Shown here: positions 12,601 through 24,600 of the stretch, in pieces
Layout: each line of letters starts with the position of its first letter
Position numbering within the stretch: position 1 is the first letter of the stretch
DNA from: Aplidium turbinatum
Taxonomy: Eukaryota > Chordata > Ascidiacea > Aplousobranchia > Polyclinidae
Direction of reading: 5' to 3'
Length of the DNA: 64,000 nucleotides
Assembly (NCBI GenBank): GCA_918807975.1
Contig: OU964928.1
Location: forward strand, 19,023,323-19,087,322
Program-made: the position numbers and the translations under genes
The notes under the pieces: model-generated
Seen by the model: only the letters and a program-made list of their open reading frames with translations
Database searches by the model: none
What the model was told of the DNA's origin: nothing

Positions 12601-15600
12601 AACCTTGGACCCTACAGAGGATAACGTGACCAGGCAAGTTGAAATTGTCTTCAACTTCTTCATCTTTCCTTTGAAAGTTTCGTATGAAAAGTTATTTTTG
12701 GACTACATTTCATTGGAGTCAGATGTCCGGGCAATCCTCGAGGAGCCACTTGATGGTAGAGATCTCCAGCGTTGACAAACCAACTTGGAGAAAAAGTCGG
12801 ACAGTGGTAGAGTATGTGTTTTGCAGTCTGTTCCTTTGCACCACATTTGCATGTCGCAGAGTTAGTTTGCTCTTATGTAACATTTTCGTCAGTTTGATTT
12901 CCACACTTTCTCACACCAACTGTGAACTTTACTTGCAGACTGCTCTTTCCCAACGACCACCGCATTGCTGACGCGTACAACCTTCTCAACTCCGCCCAAC
13001 CGACCAAAGTTGTACTGAAGGAAGCACCTAGCATGGAGTAAGTTTTGTGAGTTTTTAATGATCTCATTTGACGTTGCAACTGTCATATTGTCTCACACGA
13101 CGACGCCATCCGTTCAGAACTACATTCGGAGAGCTTTAAAAAATCTTTTGCACTGTCGTATTTTGTTGCATTTTTTAAATGTTTTTACGATAAAGGAAGA
13201 ATGTGATTTTTGGTAAAGAGGTGATTTTTTTGAACCATAACAAAATAAAACCTAGCAACCACACGGCATTTAACATAATACAATAACAAGAAAAAAAAAC
13301 ACACACATATATTTTCTTGTTATTGTATTGTTTAAATGTCGTGTGGTTGCTAGGTTTTAGATGAAGAATACCGGATGAATTTGTTAAATGAATGAAGATT
13401 TTCGACATTTTATAATTCTTTATGCGTGTTATTCCAGCGACCGTGAGTTGATGGAGCAGAAGGAAGCGAGGCTTCTGCAACTCTTGAACCGCTCTTTAGC
13501 GCTGTGCGTGGGCAGAGGCATGCTTCAGTACAGGTGAGCTTATCTCAGTGGATGTTTGAATATCTAACTGTTTTGCAAGGATGAAACGACGAGGCATTTT
13601 TTTCTTATTTGCTGATGCTATGTTGGGTTTATCATTTGCTACAATAATATTGTTAAGTTATGCAAAATGTCATCCTCCAAGTTATTTCACCACTTAAAAT
13701 GAAATTTATCAAATCTTGTAACGAACAGTAAGCGTGCCGATAGTGTGTTTCTCGGCAGCCGATCATAGCAAGAATTGATAGCGATAGACACCGTATTTAG
13801 CCCATGAGGCTAAGCTCATCAGTATCGCACCACTAATTCATGCTACAAGGGTATTCGACCACCGCCTTACCGGTCAGTTTAACTCTTATCTTTGATATCT
13901 ATCGCGTGCCGATAGTAGTTAATACGTGGAGAAGTCGCACCAGTGTAGGTCTAGTAAACGTCGTCTCTGTTCAGAACCCAGCTCCCCTCCTCTGTTGAAC
14001 CCATCAGCTTTCACGAACTGGACCTATCGGGAAGAGACAACAAGTAAGTTGTGCATTTTAACATATTTTTACGTTGATATAACAATATATATGTTCGACG
14101 TATTCAAAGAGATAAACAATAAAAACTTCAATTGTATACACGCTTCCATCAAAAGTTGTCCTTGTTACGTCGTTTCAGTGTCGCAAGATGTAAAATGGCT
14201 ACTTTGGTCGTTTCGTAGCAAAATAATTTCATAAGAATTCAAACTCTGTCGCAACTTTTCCATACAAACTCCGCTTCTCACACGGAGGACTTAGGTTCGA
14301 TTCCAGGTGAAGTTGTTATGGTTGGTTATACTCTGTACCGCTTGAGAAAGACTGTTTTGCTTATTTCCGGGGGCTTTGGACCTTCTAACATACTCCCGGC
14401 CGCTGAAGCTGACCGTTAAGTTTCCGCTTCTTGGTGTAGCGTCAGCGCATGTCAGTTTGCTCATCCGGTAGGTGGCACTAAACAAAAAGCTGTTTATGTA
14501 TTCTGCTGAGACTTCTTTTTTGTGATTTTCTCATTTGTTTTGTTCATGTTTCCTCACAGCAACGCCACAGTTAGTCTGATGTCAAGCAACATGGATATGC
14601 CGTCCGACCTGACAGACTGGCCGGCTTTCCACAACGGTGTGGCTGCTGCTTTGTCCATTCAATCTGATGAGGTAGTCACTCGGTCAACAAAAGTTTTTGT
14701 TCATGCATTGTTTCAACGTAGCCAGACATTGAAATCATGTGAACCAGGCAACTTTTGCTGTAAAACGATTTAAACCACAACTTATGCTGTTTGGATAAAA
14801 CGAGCAACAAGTGTTAAGAATAGGTTTTGACGGTTTATTACTGACAAATTTTCAAAACTCAAAACTGACATTTTTAAAACTGAGTGACAAATTTTCACAC
14901 TGGTAAATAACAAAACACGAAACATTGTGATTCTCTTTGTTGTTTTTTTGCGCTTCATTTGATTGCAAGCGAATCAATGTATTTTCTATTTACTTCAGAC
15001 TTTGACCTCTATATTTAGTTTCTTGAAATAAATCCATTGTCAGTATCGTTAAGCAGAACATTTCATTTAATAAAGAACTGAAAAACGCAGTTTATGGATA
15101 CTTTTTGTTGCTGTTTTACCATCAACTGTTGTTGTGATATAAACGTTTGCTACTTATCCTACATGCGATATTGCCGTTTTTGATGAGTCACTTCATGATT
15201 TTATGATTTGATTTTGCAACAAGTTAACTTGACGTTGTCTGACCAGAACACGATGTCATGGGTTCATCTTGGGGAGGAACAATCCTCCGCATCCGGGACA
15301 CGACACGGCACCCCGACTGAACATGCAGGTATGCTGCATTGTACACAGTTACAGTTTATCTTTGAAATTCGGTATCTTCATCACCCTGCAGTTTGGTCTA
15401 CGAAAGGAATTATTTCAACCAACAAACGCTTCTTTCTTTTCCTTGTTTACTGTTGAATTAAAATGTCTAGTTGGCAGTTAAAAAACCCACTGTTTTGATA
15501 TTGCGTTTATTTTTACCAGTAGCCTACATACCAGTCCCTTTTGTATCCTTAGAAGACGTTGGATCATCCTAAAAAGAACGACTTCCTGATTTGTTTCTCT

Positions 15601-18600
15601 TTGATCTATTCTAAACTGATATGTTTAAATTTTTGCGCTTAGGCACTGCTTAGTGAATGTAATCCAATATCCTCCCTGCCTCTTATTCCCGTCATTTCCT
15701 CGACAGGGGCGCTGTTCGGTCTCGGGTTGAACCATCATCTGCAGGAACTACAGACACTGAATGTCCACGAGTATCTCCAGAAGTCCCATGAAATGACCAC
15801 CATTGGTCTGCTGCTTGGCTTAGCAAGCGATAAGTAAGCGCAAGTTCACCCGATTCATGCCGCCATGTCATTTCGCAACACTTTTTAGTGATACTGTGTT
15901 TTCATATTTACATCCGTAAAACTTTTAACTGTCTATTGACCTATTTTCGTATTTTTCATTACTACGCTGTTGTGATATTATTTAATACAAGGTGTTACTT
16001 ATAGTTAAAATAAAACTAACATTTTATCACTAAATTGAAAAAAAATCAGCTTGATTTGCCACTTTTCTACTTCATTAACGCGATTGCAAAGCTACAGATT
16101 TTATTGAGCAACAATAAACCCACTTTGTCACAACAGAGACATTTTCAATCATATTCGTGCAAATGCTTTTCAACACCAATGCACAACATTGTTTCAGTTT
16201 TGTCTCAACGCTGAAACAGAGGATATAAGGCCACTCTTTTGTAAACTGCTTTAACAGCGTCAAGACCTTTGTTGGTTACAGGTGCGGTTCATGTGACTCG
16301 GCCACCATGCGATTGCTGAGCGTGCACATTTCCGCGTTGCTGCCCGACACATCGACGAGCCTAGACATTCCCTACCGCGTTCAAACCGCTGCTGTCATGG
16401 CGGTCGGCTTCCTCTTTCTCGGATCTGGTCAACGACTTGTCGCCGAAGTCATGCTGAAGGAAATCGGTAAGGAAGTTGTCGACAAATAAGGGAAAAGTTA
16501 AAGTCTTCCAATCTCTGCTCAGATAAAATGTTTAAGGATCCATGAATTTGGGTGCTACCGAAGGATTTAATATCAGTCAATAAAATCAATCAACTGTATA
16601 GTTTATTGGTGTTGGCATAGTATGTGGTCTGCGTGTATGCTTCATGTATGCCACACACAAAATGACCTATTGTAATGTAAATAGATCAACTCCTTTAGAT
16701 TGCTATAGATAATTTTGCGTGCAGTTTATATAACATGCTGACACCGTTTCAATTGATACAGCTTCCGCCACATATTCTGTTTGAATAAGACACTGAGCAA
16801 GATATCTTTAAGGTTGCAAAATAGACATGTTATCAAAGATAGCTTAGTTTGTTGATAAGAAGATGTTGGTATGACATATCTTTGAACAGAATTATACAAA
16901 CGTGTTCTTTATAAAAACATTTACTGTAACAAAATCAGTCTGGAACATGTACCTGTTTCCAACTGACTAATTTCAATTATTAGAACATTTGGCCGAAACC
17001 TATGAGAACTGCATATGCATTGCAACTGTGTAAATTCTGCCCTCATGGAACTTAGGTCACGCTTCCTGTTAACAAATGCCATACTTACGTGAAATGCATT
17101 GTAACTGTACAAATTCAAAACCTAAATTCTGCTCTCACGGAATTTACCTTGCCACATCCTGTATTTTGGAAGCGACATAACTGGGCAATTTGTAAAGTTT
17201 TCGCAAACATAAATCCCACCGTGATGTTACCTTTAAAAAAGCACTGCATAAGGAAATAAGGCGGGGAATTGAAAAGTACTTGTAGCGTATATAAACCGAA
17301 AGGATTTCCATTTTTCAACGACTCTCGAACGGACAGACTGCAGGCCTTAAAACTCGTATTTTTTTCCGACAGCCATCGTGGCCTACCGGGAGCTCCTTCT
17401 CTGCGGCCAAATCTGCGCGCTTGGAGGCCAAAATACAAATAACGATAGCATAAGTAAATAGAATTAAACTTGCTACAATGCTAAAATGATCATTTAGCGT
17501 TGTTGAAATCTGGGCGACGTCCTGCAATAGAATCGTCGTACCACGTTATAACTGCTTTATCGGGATTGTAATCCGGTATTGCGGGACCATCTAACGACAC
17601 TAAATTGTTTCAGCTGCTCAGTAAATTGTTTCAACTGCATTACCGAATACCGCCTTTCATAAAACCTGACCATTTATACCGTTATGATGTCACAATTGAG
17701 GGTGTGAAGTCACTAACCCATAGCGGGAACATTTCTCAACTATAAAGACACGTGTTTTCTCCTCGGATGTCAACTAGTCTAGTTCTCCTTGTTAACAAGG
17801 ATTCAATTTCCGCCAACATTGCATCGACATAAAAACGACAATATTGCCAGCCGATGTTTTCTCCTCGGATGTCAACTAGTCTAGTTCTCCTTGTTAACAA
17901 GGATTCAATTTCCGCCAACATTGCATCGACATAAAAACGACAATATTGCCAGCCGATGTAAATTAGCACTTTGGATTAACACTTTGTTAAAATAAAACGT
18001 GAGTACTGCTCTAGTATAATCATGCAAAAAAATCGCAAACCTGCGACTTGTGGTTTCACGTCACGGTAATTAACGCTAGTATTACTTGTGCATTCCCGCA
18101 CAATGGATGTGAATGCGAGTCGCGCGTTGGCCTAATGCGCTCACTGCGTTACAGCTGGTGATCGCAACTGGATATATTCCATATATACAATAGCAAATGT
18201 TCCCGCACAATACAACAGTGGGGATTATGACGCGCTGACCTAATTCTGCGTCACTCTTTGATACTACATATTTTCGACAGTTAATCCACGATCATTCTGT
18301 TGCGAAATTAAATAATTGGTTATAGACAAGATGAGCATTTCATAATTTCCCGAGTAAGAGCTTGTAACCGTGATTGTCGTAAAATACATTTAACTTTAAT
18401 ATATCGGACTTGTTTGAATTGTAGGCAATCATACTCTATACAGAACTAACGATACATTTACCATACCCTTAGACAGAGACACCCTAAATTAATCGTTTAT
18501 ACTAGAGACTCAGAGTCTCTTAACAAGCAGATAGCCTACACGAAAGAGGAAGAACCAGCAAAAAGCCCACAAATCTGCTGCATGGCCGCATGGTGAGAGC

Positions 18601-21600
18601 GTGGTACGGTGCTTGAAAGGGTGCGACACCATTCAAAAGTGTGCGGCTGTGTCTTTGGCAGGACACTTAAAGCCATGCCTGAAGGTGGACACTAAGATTG
18701 GCTTCCTTGTCTTCCCGCCTACTTAATCTAATCTTCAACTACTGTGCGTAAGCTTTTAAATGAAAAAACGAATCGAAAATTCCTAGGCTTCTCGGTTAAC
18801 CAGGTTCATCCCAATGCATTTTATCTTTATTTCACTTTCAGACAGCTCCCCCGTGTGCGAGACAGAGACATCCATCGAGCGAGAAGCATACTCTCTCAGT
18901 GCCGGGTTCGCCCTCGGCATGGTCACGCTTGGCAAAGGCGAGAAGTTGCAGGAACTTTCAGATCTCAACATATCTGACAAACTCTTTCATCTGATGACTG
19001 GAAAGCATAAGCGGACCTCTATAATGTCAAGGTATGACGTGTCGAATCACGTGATCGCAAGGGACAGAGACTGTGACTTGACGCAGTGTTTATTTTGTTG
19101 TATTAATTACGCGAGGATTAACTGGCGCAGTATGTTTTCATTGCTTGATTGACTTCTATTCTTGTAAAGTTTCTTGTTGTGACTCCGCAACTACAGATCC
19201 CGTTTTCCAAAAAAATATTAACTTTCTTAGAGTAAAAGTTCCTCTAAGAGTCTAGTGAATGATGCAAAGCGACAACTGAAACCAGGTTGTGAGTTAGACC
19301 ATCCAGGTTGAATCTTTCGATAGCATCCATTGGAAACCTATCATTGTGTTTCAGGTACGCCGACGCGTATAGTCCCAGCCACTCCACACACAGCAACAAT
19401 TTCAATCAAATACTGGAAGGAGATCGGGTAAACACTGAAGTGACTTGTCCTGGAGCCACTGTAGCCCTTGCGCTTATGTTTCTCAAGACAAATAACATGT
19501 ACTGTACCATGTTTTTTTATGGATTGGATGTTAATTTTTCGTTGTTACTCTCGTTTAAATCTCAACTCGTTGTTATTTTTCCGCTATATTTCACTTAATT
19601 ATTTATTCTTACATTTGATTCATTTTGTAAGTTGTACAGTGTACACCCAGCATAAAAATAATTGCTTTTTAGAAAAGTTGAATTCTTTATTGACTGGCCC
19701 ATATACTGTAAAAACTTAGCTAATTGAAGCATAAGAGACATTTTGCCACGTTCGTTTTATGGAAGGCGACTCCTACAATCGACAGAGCTCATTTTCTCAA
19801 ACCGCTTTTCTGATACATCGTTGTCGTTTATTACAGGGCGGTCGCTGATTGGTTCATCGCTGCCGACACGATATCGCTGCTGGAGACAGTGAAGCCACAG
19901 CACTTGATGCTGCGCACAATGACGAGAGCCCTCATACTTTGGGATCAGATCATTCCTTCAACGGATTGGGTAGGTGGGGATTCTTAGACGGGGACTGATT
20001 CAAGTCGCGCAGTTGCACAGCACTTTCAAAGAACAACCTTAAATAGTCGGTGGTTGTTGTTGAGATGCGTTACTACTTGCGTTAGTTTACGGGGTTGAGT
20101 TACTTCCAGCCAAACTGCCACAACGAAGCTTTAGCCGAGGTTTGCATTTCCAAGATAAAATAATATTGTAAAAGTCGATCGGTTCGTAAATTTTCTGAAT
20201 TTGAAGTTTATCTGTTAACTTGAACGTTATTTCTATGTTATTTAGTGGTAAGTAAGATGCAACAAATGTTTGCTCTTTTGGCAGATTGAAAGTCATGTTC
20301 CAGCAGTAATCCAGTTGCATCTGGATAGCTCCGGTTTACTTCACACAAACCAGCCAACGAGCGACCAATCACAAGTCGACGAACACACGATATTACAATG
20401 CCACGCTTCCATTATCACTGGAGCGTGCATTGCTTTGGGGCTGAGGTTGGTAGAAAAAATTTGAAATCGTAAAGAATTTGTTCTTTTATTATATCCGAGA
20501 CATAGAGGTGTGGAGACGCTCTGGGTGCACTCCTAGCGTCCTCATAACAACTATCAAAAAAAGGCAAACGACATTTATCGGGCATGTCTACCGCAAACGC
20601 GGAATTGAATACTCAGCAATGATGGGGCGTCTTCCTAGTCAGAGGCTCCGGGGGCGTCCACGTTTGGAAATCTTCAAAAATCTTTCAACGTGGACAAACC
20701 AAAATTTTGAAAACTTGATAAGGACTATGGACAATCGATCGTTGTGGAGACTCATGGTAGCCGACGCTTTATTCAAGCATGGCCGATGATGATGATTATA
20801 TCCGCAATGTTTAAATCTTTTTTTTGCAGATTTGCTGGCTCACAAGAAAAGACTGCCTTTGACACTCTGCTTCATTACGTGCAGTTCTTCATGTCTTTGT
20901 CAAAACAACACTTGGAGGTGATGGCTGATGACTCTCCCTAAATAGCCAATCGGTCGTTTTTTTACATTGGTTCAACGTCTGCAGACGTACACATAAAACA
21001 AATGATTTGCTCTACGGGATAGTTTATATAATTTGATCCTATCATTGCGGAGCATTAACGCAAAAACATCACATAAGAAACACTCGCTATCGCAGATCGT
21101 TGGTCAGCGTTTGTACGAGACCTGCCTGGCATCCTCCCTGATGGCGATGTGCATGGTGGTAGCTGGGAGTGGGAACCTCAAAGCCTTACAGGTTGGCGCT
21201 GGCTGTCGTCTTTCACAAATTGTTTATAAGCTAAGCCAGAGGTCACAAATTTTTTTGACTGTGAGAAGAGATGCTTTCAGGCCGGATATCATTTTGTTTG
21301 CACCTTGTGCTGCTGATTCAACAGGGGGTGTGATTTCTGCCAAAATTGACACGTTCGGTCGTTGCAGGCGAATTGGTTTCAGAGGATAAAAACTCCTTAT
21401 TTTATCACAAACTCTCAGAGTCTCATAAACTTAATGTTATCAAAAATAACTATTTTCTAAAACTTATAATACAAAACAAGGTGGGAAAACGGCAGATTAA
21501 ATACTTAAACCTCACCCGGCGTGAAGTTTTGGCAGGATCATATTCAGTACTATTTCACTTTTTTTGCATAGTTTGACGGCCTGGTGACAAACCTCCCGGG

Positions 21601-24600
21601 CGGCCTTATGCCTTCGGCCGTAGCTTGGTGGTCAGCTGACATATTAACTTTTTTAAATTTAATGCTGAAACTGTATCAGTAGCATTGTTTAACTCTCGTG
21701 TACAACTTGGCTTCTTGTTTTTATGTTTTGTCGTCATTACTCAGACAGCAAATCAACCGCTTTTTACATTGATTCAACGTCTGCATACGTTCAATCAATG
21801 TAAAAAACGGTTGATTTGCTGTCTGGGTAATTATGGCTACACATTAGAAGTGTAACCACAAATGCTTTCTCGGCCAATGGTAATTTGTCACTTAGCTTAG
21901 ATGTGATCGGGTTACAAGAACGTAGCTGTTTTAATCATCTTTTGGATGCAAATAGACGTTTAGTTTATGTCATACAGACGCTTTTGTTGCTTTCTAGATT
22001 TGTAGATACCTTCATTTTTCCGTTGACAACGAGATCAGCTACGGGATGCAAATGGCCGCCCATATGGCAATGGGATTCCTCTTCCTCGGTGGATGCAGGT
22101 CCGCTTGTTCGAATTAGGGCATTTAGAAACAACTTTTTAGAAACGAAACCAAGGCAAAATACTCTGTTTCAAACACCGCTCACCTGTGTACTGTCTTTCC
22201 CAGGTTGTGTGATACCCAACCCAAGGAATCCGATTCACTAATTTCACCCGCACACTCTTTGAATTTTGATTTGTAACATTATTTTTTCTTGGAATGAATT
22301 TCTATGTTTGAGCACATTCGTAGTTTAATAGTGGTGTTATTACCGCTTTCATAATCCTGTTTCAAACCACCTTTCCCACCAGACATTTCCGTATGAAAAA
22401 CAGTTTCCTTGGGCAGCTGACCGCCTTTGTTAGCTCTACATCTTTTCATTGCAGATACACACTCGAGACATCCAACAGAGGGGTGGCGGCTCTCCTTGTC
22501 TCAATCTTTCCAACTTTTCCCACAAAAAGCTTCGACAATCGATATCACCTGCAGGTGTTTTGATGCTTTCATTTAATAATGTGTAAATTAATTGTTTGTT
22601 CACATTTTTTACTACATGCAGATTACAGGATGAACGAGTTACAATCTTCGCTTTTCTTTTGTCGATTTATCATTATGTCCAAAGACGAAATCAATCTTTT
22701 TTTAAATTAACGTTGTTATTTTGTTCGAAAATATGTTGCATCAATGTCTGACAACGAAATGTTACCAGGCTTTCAGGCACATGTACGTGCTGGCAGCAGA
22801 GAAGCGACTTCTTGTTCCAATCGACGTGTCAACCCAGAGACCTTGTTACGCTCTGGTGGCGCTCAGCTACGTTCCCACCAGCCAGTCCGACCGGGTCACA
22901 GTGAGGACATTGGCGCCTTGCTTGCTACCGGAGTCCCGCTTCCTGCAATCGGTACTTTCAATTGTGCTGTTTATAATTTTTTGTTAACAAATATATTGTC
23001 GAAAATAAGTTGAGAGACTTATTTCCACACTTGGAGATTCTTTTCCGAAAGCTTACGCTGGCTAGTTTGTCCGCTTTTATTTGAAGAGTGAATTGTTCCA
23101 TCCTCTTTGAAGTCGGCTGCTCAACTACATAAACCGTTGCTGTTTGTTTTTGGTGTATCTTTATGTACAAGATCGCTCCTTATCGCTTGAGGTGAATTTT
23201 ACCATTAGGGAAAGTCTTGTTCGTCTTGTGATGAAGACACTGTTAGATTTTCAAACTGAAATCAAGGAAAGGAACTCGTCATGTAGCTTTGTTGTAAGTT
23301 GTTCATTGACTGACGTCACACAGCAATGAGGTTAAAACACGCGTTTGCGTTCGACCAACGCTAGCTCCGATGTCAATTAAAGCGCTATTACTGTTGCTCC
23401 GTTATTACAAACGTTGCTCTGTCCAAGCCTTCAAAAGTTGATATTTTTATCGTTTTATCTGACGACGTTGTAGCAATAAACAAAGTGGTAACTTTTGCCA
23501 GCTAGACCATCCCAGCTAGCAAAGATCGTCCTTTTTTGCATTGATTCCATGTTAAAAAGACAAGTTTTGCCAACTAGACCAATGCTCTTTCACTCTATGC
23601 AGTAAGTTTCTATTCAGATCGTAGTGGATGACATGCGCCACCTGCCGATGGAAATATGCGTCAAGAAGCAGCTAGACAAAGTCGAGCAAATACTGAACGA
23701 CGGCATGTACGTTCAATTGAGGCCAGGACGCCTGTCTTACATACAAGACCCCAAGGTGTGTGATCGTTATTTTCAGCTGTTGGATTAATAAGAACTTGTG
23801 CTTTCCTGTTAACCCATTAATGCCCAATGTTGCGGACTGATGTTCCAGTACAAGTTTTGTCTTATGTGTTAAGTTTTGTTACAAAAATGCTTTATTTTTA
23901 TTATGCCGTGATCAAGTTTTGACTGTTTACTTTATGAAATATGACTAGGCTTGACATAACTAGCTTGTGTTGATGCCAATTATTTCATTTTTTGAATTAC
24001 AGTAAGACTAATATTGACTGTACCAACAGTTCTTACTTTTTACTAAAAATACATGTCGGCTGCATAGCCGAGTGGTGAGAACACTGGAACGGCAATGGAA
24101 AGGGCGCTGGTTCGACACCGCTCAAGAGCATGCGGCTGTGTCTGTGACAGGACACTCAAAGGCATATCTCAAGGTGGACACAAAGATTGGCTTCCTTGCC
24201 TTCCCGTCCACTTAATCTAAATCTTCAACTACCGGGCGTAAGCCTGTATACGACAAAGAAGAATAAAAATACATTGGAAGATGATGGAAATGTGTAACAA
24301 ACTTAACTTAAATGCCCAGTGTATGATATATCATTGGCCAAAAAAATAACACTTTAAAGCATTTTTTTTAGAAATGATTGCATACAATGTGTATCAAAGA
24401 CTATTTTGAAAAAAGTTACCAAATGGATTACAAAAATTGTAATTTTTAAATTTTTTCGAATTTCGGGCGTTAGTGGGTTAATGGAATGAACTTGCGATAT
24501 TTTCGTAGCTTCTTTGGTTGCTTAATGGGAAGCTATATTTTTGTACTGAAAAAGCGCTTTTGGATCCTTAGACCTGGTAGTGTCGTATACTTTGGAGGCT

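Larger units (their letters stand above)
16467..18841 (+). other. ANAPC1: Longest ANAPC1 intron (2.4 kb)
   Basis: Holds a 102-bp tandem duplication (17753-17958) and a SINE (18574-18765). The remainder is AT-rich with no coding similarity I recognise. Confidence 0.8.

Noticed and set aside
12684-12780. Extra ANAPC1 exon (SDVRAILEEPLDGRDLQ)
   Set aside because: Exons 16 and 17 join in phase without it, and it lies in the intron after the GC donor.
20087-20320. Minus-strand frame across ANAPC1 exon 27
   Set aside because: No similarity or codon pattern; shadow of the intron/exon.
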